Below, piece by piece: positions 1-7,852 of a DNA stretch of 64,000 nt (positions within the stretch are counted from its first letter, which is position 1; each line of letters opens with the position of its first letter). This DNA comes from Alphaproteobacteria bacterium (GTDB lineage Bacteria; Pseudomonadota; Alphaproteobacteria; Micropepsales; Micropepsaceae). The DNA is taken from contig JAGOBA010000001.1 in the NCBI GenBank assembly GCA_017983635.1, positions 248,001 to 312,000 on the forward strand, read 5' to 3'. The position numbers and the translations under genes are program-made. Under the pieces are notes generated by a model. That model was not told the origin of the DNA. It saw nothing but the letters and a program-made list of their open reading frames with translations, and searched no databases.

Positions 1-810
1 CGCGACGACCAACGCGTTCCCGATAGTCCGAAGGGGGCCACGTATGGCCGCGCCTGGATCGGCTACCGGCAAGGCAGCACGTCGTTCGGTCCGGACACCG
101 GCATCGATGCCAGCGAAGATTTCAGCTGCACGACGGGCGGTATGGATTGGCGCATGGGCGCCGGTTGGATTGGCGGCGTTTCGGGTGGCTTTGGCGACGC
201 ATCCGGCGACCTGACGACGCCAGCCGGCGTTGGAGCGTTCACCGGCAACCTGCGCGTGGTCGAGGCGTACGCCGCGTTCACAAGCTCGGCGTTTTTTCTG
301 AACTTGTCCGGCGGCTACGCCGACATGGACTGGATTTACAGCGGCGCTCTCCTGGCTTCGACGAGGGCGTCGACGGGCGGGTTCATCGGCTCGGCTCAAG
401 CCGGCATCGGTCTCGGCGTGGAACCGATTGCGATGAAGCTCATGGGATCGGTGAACTATGACGGGACGGATTGCGGCGAGAGCTGCTTCGGCCTGGCGTC
501 GACCGAAGAGACCGGGCTGATTGAAGCCAAGGCGAGCTTGCGCTTCGATGGCATTACCTGGGGCGGTTCGGTGCGGCCGTGGGCGCAGGTGTCGTACTCA
601 ACCGTTCTGTCCGACGGCATCAACAAGGTGGCTATGGGTGCGGTCTCGGTGACGGCCGACACCAACGACGAGTTGCTGTCGATCGACGCCGGTATGCAGT
701 CGTATCTCGATCAGAACTTGGCCCTATTCCTCGACGGCGGGTATCACGAGAGCTTGCAGAAGGACGTCACGGGCTACCGGGCGGGGCTTGGGTTGAAGCT
801 CTATTGGTAA
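1..810 (+). CDS. Outer-membrane beta-barrel, autotransporter type (5' truncated)
   Basis: The frame is open from the first base, so only the last 269 residues are present. They show the Gly/aromatic alternation of an outer-membrane barrel: GRAWIGYRQG near the left edge, GMDWRMGAGWIGG, and a final strand GYRAGLGLKLYW ending in an aromatic residue, as expected for BAM-dependent insertion. This fits the C-terminal barrel of an autotransporter; any passenger domain would lie outside the window. A strong terminator follows 25 bp after the stop, so this is the end of its transcript. Family assignment rests on composition and strand pattern rather than a diagnostic motif. Confidence 0.65.
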   Translation, partial: RDDQRVPDSPKGATYGRAWIGYRQGSTSFGPDTGIDASEDFSCTTGGMDWRMGAGWIGGVSGGFGDASGDLTTPAGVGAFTGNLRVVEAYAAFTSSAFFLNLSGGYADMDWIYSGALLASTRASTGGFIGSAQAGIGLGVEPIAMKLMGSVNYDGTDCGESCFGLASTEETGLIEAKASLRFDGITWGGSVRPWAQVSYSTVLSDGINKVAMGAVSVTADTNDELLSIDAGMQSYLDQNLALFLDGGYHESLQKDVTGYRAGLGLKLYW

Positions 811-834
811 TCCGCAATCCCCTGAATTTTCCAA

Positions 835-860
835 GGGCCGCGAGCGATTGCGGCCCTTTT
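835..860 (+). terminator. Rho-independent terminator after the barrel gene
   Basis: Perfect 7-bp stem GGGCCGC / GCGGCCC with an 8-nt loop, followed directly by TTTT. It lies 25 bp past the barrel stop codon. Confidence 0.85.
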
Positions 861-924
861 CGTTGTCCCGCGAGCCTTCGAACATGATTAGATCGTGCCG
901 CTTAACACGGGAGCCGCGCGGGCC

Positions 925-1770
925 ATGGCGACAGTCCTCATCACCGGCGCTTCGGCGGGCATCGGCCGGGCGACCGCGATCAAGTTGGCGGCCCAGGGGC
1001 ACCATGTGATCGCGGCGGCGCGCAACCTAGCCGCGCTTGAGCACATCAAACGCACGGCGAAGGGCAAGGTCGATGTTCTTGCGCTTGATGTGACATCGCA
1101 GGAGTCGGTCGATGCGGCGAAGGCTGAGGTTCCCTCACTCGTCGGTCAAGACGGCTTAGACGTCCTGATCAACAACGCGGGCTACGCGCTGACAGGACCG
1201 CTTGAGCAGGTAACCGACGCGGATCTCAAGGCGCAGTTCGAGACCAACGTGTTCGGGCCAATGCGCATGGTCCGGGCGTTCCTGCCGCAGATGCGCGAGC
1301 GGCGGCGCGGGCGGATCATCAACATCTCCAGCGTCGTGGGGCGGCTCGCCCTGCCCTTTTTCGGCCCTTACAATTCGACGAAGCATGCGATTGAGGCGCT
1401 GTCGGATGCCTTACGCAACGAGCTCAGGCCGTTCGGGATCGAGGTCGTCATCATCGAACCCGGCGCGATCAACACCGGCTTCGGCGAGATTGAGCGCAAG
1501 AGCTTGGAGACGTATGCGACCGGCTCGCCTTACGCGGAGCAGGTGAAGAAGGTCATGGCGTTTCAACGGGAGCTGCATCCGAACGCGGCAAAGCCGGAAA
1601 CGGCGGCGGCAGCAATCGTGAGAGCGGTCGAAGCGCGCAAGCCGCGGGCGCGTTATGTCGTTCCGTTCCTGCCGAACCGGGCGTTCATCGCACTCGCTGA
1701 GTTTTTGCCGACGGAAGCCTCGGACGCGGTGATCCAAAACATCACGGGCCTGCGCGGCGTGCGGCCCTGA
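925..1770 (+). CDS. Short-chain dehydrogenase/reductase (classical SDR)
   Basis: A 281-aa NAD(P)-dependent oxidoreductase of unknown substrate. The Rossmann motif TGASAGIG lies near residue 7, NNAG near residue 80, the catalytic serine in NISSVVG, and the YxxxK pair in YNSTK. The ATG at 925 puts the glycine motif at the usual place and has GGGAG 11 nt upstream. A GTG at 895 in the same frame would add ten residues but has no ribosome binding site. Its C-terminal third is longer than in minimal SDRs, as in retinol-dehydrogenase-like members. It converges on the quorum-sensing operon. Confidence 0.9.
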   Translation: MATVLITGASAGIGRATAIKLAAQGHHVIAAARNLAALEHIKRTAKGKVDVLALDVTSQESVDAAKAEVPSLVGQDGLDVLINNAGYALTGPLEQVTDADLKAQFETNVFGPMRMVRAFLPQMRERRRGRIINISSVVGRLALPFFGPYNSTKHAIEALSDALRNELRPFGIEVVIIEPGAINTGFGEIERKSLETYATGSPYAEQVKKVMAFQRELHPNAAKPETAAAAIVRAVEARKPRARYVVPFLPNRAFIALAEFLPTEASDAVIQNITGLRGVRP

Positions 1771-1779
1771 GCCGAAGCG

Positions 1780-1989
1780 TTACTTTACCTTGTTCGGCTT
1801 GTCCGGGCCGTCGTCGAGCCGTGGCGGTTTGAACTGGCCGCGCCCGTTGTCGTGATCGAATGCCAGAATGGCCACACCGATCAGATACGCAACAAAGTGA
1901 CGGTTGTTGGCGATCGCCCAGCGCCACACCTCGTGGAGCTGAGCAATCGCCCACTTCTCGTCAACCTGAGGCTTGGTGTGCCTCGTCAT
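1780..1989 (-). CDS. 69-aa protein coupled to the AHL synthase, possibly membrane-associated
   Basis: A small protein of unknown function. Its ATG overlaps the synthase stop codon as ATGA, a typical translational-coupling arrangement. Residues about 28-43 (HFVAYLIGVAILAF) form one short hydrophobic segment, after a charged N-terminus and before a polar Pro/Lys-rich tail. I do not recognise a family. The coupling suggests it is made together with the signal synthase, so it could affect synthase activity, signal handling or localisation; that is inference only. Confidence 0.6.
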   Translation of the reverse strand: MTRHTKPQVDEKWAIAQLHEVWRWAIANNRHFVAYLIGVAILAFDHDNGRGQFKPPRLDDGPDKPNKVK

Positions 1990-2609
1990 GCGGCCAACTT
2001 CTCGTCGGCCGGCATGAGGTGGATGTGCTCAATGACGGGCTCTCTGATTTTGTACACGTCGCGGGTCCTTTGAAGAACGTCCGCATTCAAAGGAAACTGA
2101 AACGCGACGTTGGCTTCGCCGTCGATCATACGGGGTTGGCCCAGAGGTTTTGCGTCCGAACCGCCGCGCATTTGGCGCATGACGTGGTCGACCGTGAAAA
2201 GACCGCAGGCCTTCTTCACGCCGAACAGTAGTGCGGCCTCAACGAGGGCGCATTGCATTCGCCCCCAATAGCCGGAGCGCCGCAGGTTCTTGGAAAGCGC
2301 GCCGCGGGTGAGTTCCCAAGTGTCGCGACCGCTCGGCAGGCCGTTCTCGCACATGTCCGAGAACAAGTCCGCCAACATGAACGGTCCATCGGTCGTGTTC
2401 ATGCGCATCGAAGCCGCGATCTCTCCCTCTTCGTCGTGCTCTATGAGGTAGACCGACTTGCCGGTGTCGTATTGGTCGAACTCCAACCCGTTGTAAGTTT
2501 TGAGCTTCCAACCCTTTTCCTTGACGAAGATGTCGTATCTTTGCCGAAACATCGACGCCAGCAATTCGCGACAGTTTGGGTTCGTCGCACCAACCACCAA
2601 GTGAGCCAT
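1986..2609 (-). CDS. LuxI-family acyl-homoserine-lactone synthase
   Basis: A 207-aa autoinducer synthase, which would make an N-acyl-homoserine lactone from S-adenosylmethionine and an acyl donor. The LuxI invariant residues are visible at nearly canonical positions: R24, F28 and W34 in the N-terminal part, E43, D45 and D48, R69, then E99 and R102 in TWELTRGAL. Length is usual for the family. It is 64 bp downstream of a luxR gene on the same strand and overlaps a 69-aa gene at its 3' end. The acyl specificity cannot be read from sequence. Confidence 0.93.
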   Translation of the reverse strand: MAHLVVGATNPNCRELLASMFRQRYDIFVKEKGWKLKTYNGLEFDQYDTGKSVYLIEHDEEGEIAASMRMNTTDGPFMLADLFSDMCENGLPSGRDTWELTRGALSKNLRRSGYWGRMQCALVEAALLFGVKKACGLFTVDHVMRQMRGGSDAKPLGQPRMIDGEANVAFQFPLNADVLQRTRDVYKIREPVIEHIHLMPADEKLAA

Positions 2610-2670
2610 GTCTTACCCCCGTGTTCTCGTTGTGAGGCTTCAACATCGTTCCCGCGGTCCGGTGGGGCTA

Positions 2671-2686
2671 TCGTCAGTTCTGACGA
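2671..2686. promoter_or_regulatory. Inverted repeat upstream of the AHL synthase
   Basis: TCGTCAG-TT-CTGACGA is a 7-bp perfect inverted repeat. It overlaps the luxR stop codon and is centred about 69 bp before the synthase ATG. That is a plausible operator position for a LuxR protein controlling the synthase, though the sequence does not follow the classical CTG-N10-CAG lux box. Confidence 0.45.
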
Positions 2687-3423
2687 GTTGACGGGCTAAC
2701 CTTGAGATTGCCGTCGAGCATCGACAACACGACCACTTGCATCATCGTAGGAACGGCGTACTTGCGCTTGAGTTGGGTGAGATAGCAGCGCACCGTTCGC
2801 TCCGCGATCGAGAGTATTTTTCCGACCTCCCATGCGGTCTTTCCTTCAGCAGACCAGCGCAAGACATCGAGCTCGCGGCGGGTGAGCAGCGGTGGAACGG
2901 GTTTGAAGCCCTGCGTGACCCGGCGAAAGCCCTCATAAGCGAACGCCCCGACGAGCAGCAGCGACATTTGCGCTTCTTGCGAGAGGTCGGGTTTTGGGCC
3001 GCCGAATGTTACCACGCCCGGGACCTCGCCGAAGCCGTGCCAGGCTTTGGTGAATCCCTCGCGCACGCCGAATTCGCTCGCTTCGCCGAGTACCCGCCAG
3101 GCGCGTTTGTTCGATTTGTCGACGAACGCGGCTTTCTCGGACCAGCGAAATGGGCGCTCGGTCAGCTTTGCATGCTCGAAGATGGGGTCAACGTCGCTGT
3201 ACCGTTCGTCGGTGTAGCGTCGGCTCCATTCCGCAGATCCTTCATAGAAGCCAAATCCACTGCGAGGTAACTCGCTTTCGTGCAGCAGCGATCCTGCGTA
3301 CCAGGATGTGAGCCCCAAGGTGCCGGCGAGAATGCTGAGCGGCCTCGCGATCTGGTCAGGACGCGTAGCCTTCATGCAGGTTTCGCTAAACTCCTGTACG
3401 GAGCTGAACGGTACTTCGGCCAT
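2674..3423 (-). CDS. LuxR-family quorum-sensing regulator (autoinducer-binding + HTH)
   Basis: A 249-aa regulator. The N-terminal half matches the autoinducer-binding domain, with the W-x3-Y ... DP signature in EWSRRYTDERYSDVDPI. The C-terminal part, from LLTRRELDVLRWSAEGKTAWEVG on, is a LuxR-type HTH of about 60 residues with the usual ERTVRCYL recognition helix. It is the partner of the adjacent LuxI-type synthase on the same strand and very probably responds to its product. A 17-bp inverted repeat lies in its own promoter region. Confidence 0.92.
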   Translation of the reverse strand: MAEVPFSSVQEFSETCMKATRPDQIARPLSILAGTLGLTSWYAGSLLHESELPRSGFGFYEGSAEWSRRYTDERYSDVDPIFEHAKLTERPFRWSEKAAFVDKSNKRAWRVLGEASEFGVREGFTKAWHGFGEVPGVVTFGGPKPDLSQEAQMSLLLVGAFAYEGFRRVTQGFKPVPPLLTRRELDVLRWSAEGKTAWEVGKILSIAERTVRCYLTQLKRKYAVPTMMQVVVLSMLDGNLKVSPSTRQN

Positions 3424-3454
3424 CCCTCATCCCCACGCTCGCAAGCCGATTGAA

Positions 3455-3489
3455 TCTATACTGAATGACTTAGTCGCACGAGGTGCGAC
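3455..3489 (-). promoter_or_regulatory. luxR promoter with inverted-repeat operator
   Basis: GTCGCAC-GAG-GTGCGAC (3473-3489) is a perfect 7-bp inverted repeat. On the minus strand it is followed by a TATAGA hexamer (3460 to 3455) placed so that the repeat covers the -35 region. It lies 50 bp before the luxR start. Overlap with -35 is the usual position of a LuxR-activated box. Confidence 0.5.
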
Positions 3490-3546
3490 CTGCCCCTGGG
3501 TATTCTCGCGAACGGGGATTTCTGGGGACGGGGTTCGCTTGGTGGG

Positions 3547-4362
3547 TTACTGGCCTTCGCCTGAGGCTAGGCTTCGCAGCGCCGCAGCTGCCACTTCAAC
3601 AGGTTGGGACAAGAGGGCATCGAAGAACGCCTTCATCAGGCGGCATGCCTTGGTGGGGTCGCCTTGGGCGCTGAGGAGTTCGGGCATCTCTTCGGGCGGG
3701 ATGCCCGTGGCCTGCGAGGCGTCGGCGAACGACTTGTTGGTCAGTTGCGAGAACTCCTCCGCCGGCATCTTTGTCGCATCGCGGTTCGGGTCGGTGGTGA
3801 TGACACGCAAAATGTTGTTGTTGGTGCGCTCGACGAGTTCGGGTGTCAGCTTCGCGTCAATGTCGGATTTGGCATGACCGCGCGCGAGCTCGGCGCAGGC
3901 GGCGAACTCCTTCGTGGCGGCTAGATACGCCAGCGAATCGCGGGTCGTGGCGTAAACTTCGTAGGTGAGATCGTCGGGCAGGAAAGGAATTTTGTCCGCC
4001 ACGTAAGAAGTGACCAGGGACCGAGCGTTCGCACGAATCTCCTCCGGCTCCTTGCCGTCCTGGCGATCTCGGATGACAGACGTCTCGATACGTTCGTAGA
4101 GCGTGGGCTCGCGCGTCTGGATGGCCGCAATGTAGGGCAGCACGTTGGCGACCGAGACCGGTGCTTCCGAACGGAGTGCCGACGTCCAGTCGTTTATGAT
4201 CGCTAGGGCAACAAGCGCGCCGAGCGCCGCACTGGCGAGAGCGACCCAGCGGACCGGCAGTTGGACCTGGGCAAACCTGCCCGCCGCCCAGGTGAGGACG
4301 AAACCGAGCCCGGCACCGGCCACTACCGAAAGCGCGACGATGATGATAGCAGCCAGGTTCAT
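3547..4362 (-). CDS. Membrane protein of unknown function
   Basis: A 271-aa protein with two N-terminal membrane segments (residues about 3-27 and 38-58) and then a soluble, mainly helical, acidic domain that would face one side of the membrane. I recognise no family. It precedes luxR on the same strand with 123 bp between, and luxR appears to have its own promoter in that gap. Upstream, a divergent LOG-family gene starts 128 bp away. Confidence 0.7.
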   Translation of the reverse strand: MNLAAIIIVALSVVAGAGLGFVLTWAAGRFAQVQLPVRWVALASAALGALVALAIINDWTSALRSEAPVSVANVLPYIAAIQTREPTLYERIETSVIRDRQDGKEPEEIRANARSLVTSYVADKIPFLPDDLTYEVYATTRDSLAYLAATKEFAACAELARGHAKSDIDAKLTPELVERTNNNILRVITTDPNRDATKMPAEEFSQLTNKSFADASQATGIPPEEMPELLSAQGDPTKACRLMKAFFDALLSQPVEVAAAALRSLASGEGQ

Positions 4363-4490
4363 ATGCTCAGTATAATGATGATCGCGGCAAACACCAGGAA
4401 TCCCATTCGGGGACGGTATGGCTTATCAATCGCCGGTCAATGAATTGGCGGTAACATTCACCCTTTCCCAAGCGTCTCCAAACGGTCGCC

Positions 4491-5261
4491 ATGCGTCCAC
4501 GAAAGCCAAGTCATCCTAAAGCGTCAAGCGCCGCCGAGCAGCAGGCTTCACCAAGCTATCGGCTGCCGGCGCTCGACTCGGACTTCTTGCTCAGCGATTC
4601 CATGCGCGGCGTGCGGTTTATGCTTGAGTACGCAAAGGCCGAAGAGGCGTTGCGCGCGGCCGGGATACGCTCAACCATCGTTGTGTTCGGCTCCGCTCGC
4701 ACGCAGCCGTCGCATCGCTGGTACGTGGAGGCGCGTGCTTTCGGACGAATTGCATCGGAGCGTGGCGGCGCTCTCGACGGCAACGGCGTCGTGCGCGATA
4801 ACGTCATTGCAACCGGCGGTGGACCCGGCACCATGGAAGCCGCGAATCGCGGCGCCGCCGATGTGCGTGCCCCGTCGATCGGGTTCAATATCCGGTTGCC
4901 GCAGGAGCAGGCACCGAACCCCTATTCGACGCCGGAGCTGACCTTTCAGTTTCACTACTTCGCGATGCGCAAAATGCACTTGGCGATGCGGGCCAGCGGG
5001 CTTGTCGTATTTCCCGGCGGCTTCGGGACGATGGACGAGCTGTTCGAGATGCTCACGTTGCGACAGACCCGCAAGGTGCCACTGATTCCGATCGTGCTGT
5101 TCGACCGTGAGTACTGGACGAAGGTGATCAACTTCGATGCGCTTGTCGAAGCTGGCGTTATCGAGAAGAAGGACATGAAGCTGTTCGCGTTCGCTCAGAG
5201 CGCCGAACAGGTGTGGGAACGGCTGATCGCTGGTGGGTTGAAGGTGCCAAGGAAGAAGTGA
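4491..5261 (+). CDS. LOG-family protein (putative nucleotide 5'-monophosphate phosphoribohydrolase)
   Basis: A 256-aa Rossmann-like protein with both signatures of the LOG/TIGR00730 family: GGGPGTMEAANRGA (about residue 105) and PGGFGTMDE (about residue 179), which carries the catalytic Glu. Characterised members cleave the N-glycosidic bond of cytokinin or purine nucleoside monophosphates. This one has an extra N-terminal 40 residues, as in the larger bacterial subgroup. No strong ribosome binding site precedes the ATG, but no better start is available. Confidence 0.88.
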   Translation: MRPRKPSHPKASSAAEQQASPSYRLPALDSDFLLSDSMRGVRFMLEYAKAEEALRAAGIRSTIVVFGSARTQPSHRWYVEARAFGRIASERGGALDGNGVVRDNVIATGGGPGTMEAANRGAADVRAPSIGFNIRLPQEQAPNPYSTPELTFQFHYFAMRKMHLAMRASGLVVFPGGFGTMDELFEMLTLRQTRKVPLIPIVLFDREYWTKVINFDALVEAGVIEKKDMKLFAFAQSAEQVWERLIAGGLKVPRKK

Positions 5262-5310
5262 TTGGGTGATGGGCTCACCAATTCCTCTCCCCTACCACCA
5301 ATCTCTGTCG

Positions 5311-5760
5311 CTACCTCGGCTCGCACACTGGGTCGGCGGCGCCGTCGGGGAGAACGCAGTTGAGGTCGCGGTTCACCTCGGATGGGGCCTCGGGAAGGTG
5401 TGCTTCGAGAACGAGGCGCGTCGAGTCCTTGCTTACCGACTTCAGCAACTGCTCGATGCGCTTGGCGTCGGGCATCGGTGAATCTTTTGCGGCGAAGAAC
5501 CAGCTGCGACGCTTTTTCGGCTTCGGCGGGTTCAAGGCGCCGAGAAGACTGTGCAGCGGGTGCGCCTTTTTCGCCGGCACCGCGTGATCGAGGCTGGCGA
5601 GGAACGTGCCCGCGCGCGTCAGAGCTGAGGACATCTGTGCGTCGCGGCTGTAGAGCCCGGACGAGGGGCCATCGGCGCGACCGGCCTTCGCCATATCGAG
5701 GATCTCGTGCACGATCTTCACGACGGGTTTGCGGGTATCGGCGGGCTTGGACTTTTTCAT
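5311..5760 (-). CDS. Unknown protein, second gene of an Ntn-like unit
   Basis: A 149-aa, basic and largely polar protein with a lysine-rich N-terminus (MKKSKPADTRKP) and a KPKKRRSW stretch near the middle. No signal peptide, membrane segment or known motif. It begins nine bases after the stop of the 436-aa gene, with GAGGG upstream, so the two are almost certainly co-transcribed. Function unknown; the pairing suggests a shared role. Confidence 0.6.
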   Translation of the reverse strand: MKKSKPADTRKPVVKIVHEILDMAKAGRADGPSSGLYSRDAQMSSALTRAGTFLASLDHAVPAKKAHPLHSLLGALNPPKPKKRRSWFFAAKDSPMPDAKRIEQLLKSVSKDSTRLVLEAHLPEAPSEVNRDLNCVLPDGAADPVCEPR

Positions 5761-5769
5761 CGGGGACCC

Positions 5770-7080
5770 TCAACTCACCTTCGAGCCGCGGACCCATTCG
5801 GCCCGGCCCTTCTTCATATGGAGCGCCAGGATGGGTTCCGCCACCGATTGGCTGCCTGTCAATTCGTGCTCGATGACCGAGAGGCGGACCAGCTTGGCGG
5901 CGTAGCTTGCCAGCAACTCCGGCGCGGCGGAGTTAACCACCTCGGCCACGCGCATCTCCATCGCGTGTTTGGCTATGTCGTCCCCCGCCATGATGATCGC
6001 GCGCGCGACCGCGAGAGGCGCTTGGTCGAATGTTTGCAGCACTGACTTCGCCAGACCGGAGTCCTTCTTCGCGATCTCACCGCCGACGGCGTTGAGCAAC
6101 GCCGTGATGCCTTGGCGCATCAGCTGGAAGACGACGTATTTGTAGCCAGGTTGCGCACCGCGCAGCAACGCGTCGATCAGGTCGGCTTGCGCGAACGAAC
6201 GAATGATCGCGGGTTCGCGTTGGTTCGGGGCACCGCTGGTCACAAGCTGGTGTTTGACGATGCCGCCGAAGGCGCTGCCTATGCGCACTTCGATATAGAG
6301 CGGACGGACATCGCTGCTTCCATAACCGGCGAACACGATGCCGGTTTTCGGCACGCCCGGCGGAATCCAATCGGTGAGGCACGAGTTCACCGCGATCTCG
6401 GCGAGCGCCGCCTTCGTCTGATCGGGGATGCCGCCCTCGCCAAACATCGCCTTCAGCATGCCGGCAAGCAGGCGATCGAGGTATTCATCGAGCAGCGCGA
6501 CGAGGCGCTGCGAGCTGTCGCCGATGACCGGGCGGCGCGCAGGAGTCTCGCCGTGGGGCAGGAACAGGTTCTGGAAGTAGTCGCCGGAGAACTGGCTTTC
6601 GAAGCGCAGCATGTCGAGAGCGCGGGGGAGGACTTGCGCCTTCTGCGTGTTCTGTCCGCCGGAGAGTTCGGCGCATTGATAGAAGCGCTGCACAAGCGCT
6701 GCGACGTAGATGGCGAAGGAGAGGCGCTCTTGCCCTTCTTCCAACGGCAGCAGGGTTTGCAGTTTGCTGTCGGCACCGGAGGTCCAGCGCGCGAGGAACT
6801 CCATCAGCGACTGCGCGACCTTAGACACGGAGTTGCCAGGCGACGACGTCGTCGACTTGAACGCTTCGAAGATCGTGCCCCAGGGGTAGCGATAGAACTC
6901 CGCCACATCGAAGATCATCGAGGCCACGGGCAATGTGGCATTCATGACGAAAATCTTGTCGGCGCCGGTTTGGTAGCGAACCGAGGCGGTACCATCCTTG
7001 TGGTACTCGATAGCGGTGAGCGCGCTGTCGGCCGCCAGGGCGCCGCCCTGGGTGTTCAACAGCATGACTTCCGACGTCAT
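5770..7080 (-). CDS. Uncharacterised protein with proteasome-like (Ntn-type) N-terminus
   Basis: A 436-aa cytoplasmic protein without signal or membrane segments. The first 70 residues (LLNTQGGALAADSALT, then a strand with DKIFVMNATLPVASM and AEFYRYPWGTIFEAF) resemble a family of bacterial hypothetical proteins with a proteasome/HslV-like start. The remaining ~360 residues are helical and unfamiliar. No Thr, Ser or Cys follows the initiator Met in the way a mature Ntn nucleophile would, so catalytic activity is uncertain. It heads a two-gene unit with the 149-aa protein. Confidence 0.6.
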   Translation of the reverse strand: MTSEVMLLNTQGGALAADSALTAIEYHKDGTASVRYQTGADKIFVMNATLPVASMIFDVAEFYRYPWGTIFEAFKSTTSSPGNSVSKVAQSLMEFLARWTSGADSKLQTLLPLEEGQERLSFAIYVAALVQRFYQCAELSGGQNTQKAQVLPRALDMLRFESQFSGDYFQNLFLPHGETPARRPVIGDSSQRLVALLDEYLDRLLAGMLKAMFGEGGIPDQTKAALAEIAVNSCLTDWIPPGVPKTGIVFAGYGSSDVRPLYIEVRIGSAFGGIVKHQLVTSGAPNQREPAIIRSFAQADLIDALLRGAQPGYKYVVFQLMRQGITALLNAVGGEIAKKDSGLAKSVLQTFDQAPLAVARAIIMAGDDIAKHAMEMRVAEVVNSAAPELLASYAAKLVRLSVIEHELTGSQSVAEPILALHMKKGRAEWVRGSKVS

Positions 7081-7254
7081 CCGGACCCGCCCTACCCAAG
7101 CAGCTATCGCCCGGCCCCACCCGCGCGATTGCAGCCGCCTATTGAGACCACAAAGCGGTGGAAGGGCAATGGTGGCGGTTGCTTGGAGTTGCCGGGATTC
7201 CCAACGCCGTGCCCCGGCGGTAACGCCAGTGCACTCGCCTCTCGGGGGAACTTG

Positions 7255-7842
7255 TCAGGGCAGGAGCATCTCCTCGACGAAATCGAGGCGGTCCTGGCCG
7301 AAGAACATTTCGCCGTTGACGAAGAATGTCGGGGCGCCAAAGGCGCCGCGGGCGACCGCGCTCTCCGTGTTGGCTTTCAGCTTTTCCTTCACGTCGCTTC
7401 GTTCGATGCGCGCCATGAAATCGCCGGGGTCGATGCCGATGTCGCGCATGACGTGCGCGATCTCGCCTTGGTCATTCAGGTTGCGCGGATGCGCCCACAT
7501 CGCGTCGAAGACGGCGTTCACGTAGAGATCGAACTGGTTCGTCGATTGGTAGGCGACTGCGCCGCGCATCAGCGGGAGCGTGTTGACGGGGAAATGCGTG
7601 TTGAAGTTCAGCGTTACGCCATAGCGCTTCGCAAAGCGGGCGAGGTCCGCATTCATGTAGCGTGCCTTCGCCGGCACAATGACAGGCGATGAGTTGCCGG
7701 TCGCCTTGAAGACGGCGCCGAGCAGGATCGGCGTCCACAGGATGCGCGCGCCGTGGCGGCTCGCGATCTTGGGCAGTTGCTTGTAAGCGAGGTACGAGGT
7801 CGGGCTGCCGAAGTCGAACAGGAATTCCACCGCTTTGGTCAT
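7255..7842 (-). CDS. DsbA-family 2-hydroxychromene-2-carboxylate isomerase
   Basis: A 195-aa thioredoxin-fold protein with an N-terminal FLFDFGSPTSYLAYKQLP segment, the signature of the HCCA isomerase/GST-kappa branch, and no CxxC. The family is glutathione-dependent and acts on aromatic-ring degradation intermediates; the real substrate here is open. It starts ten bases after the SDR gene 7853-8581 and is likely co-transcribed with it. A 174-bp gap without recognisable features follows before the next gene on this strand. Confidence 0.88.
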   Translation of the reverse strand: MTKAVEFLFDFGSPTSYLAYKQLPKIASRHGARILWTPILLGAVFKATGNSSPVIVPAKARYMNADLARFAKRYGVTLNFNTHFPVNTLPLMRGAVAYQSTNQFDLYVNAVFDAMWAHPRNLNDQGEIAHVMRDIGIDPGDFMARIERSDVKEKLKANTESAVARGAFGAPTFFVNGEMFFGQDRLDFVEEMLLP

Positions 7843-7852
7843 TGCTTCGTCC

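Noticed and set aside
1770-1799. AGCCGAA/TTCGGCT arms between the SDR and the 69-aa gene as a bidirectional terminator
   Set aside because: The 16-base loop and absence of a T run make it weak; I could not support it as a terminator.
6112-7692. A 526-residue open frame on the plus strand
   Set aside because: It is the GC-driven shadow of the Ntn-like and DsbA-like genes on the minus strand, with skewed Arg/Glu composition and no motifs.
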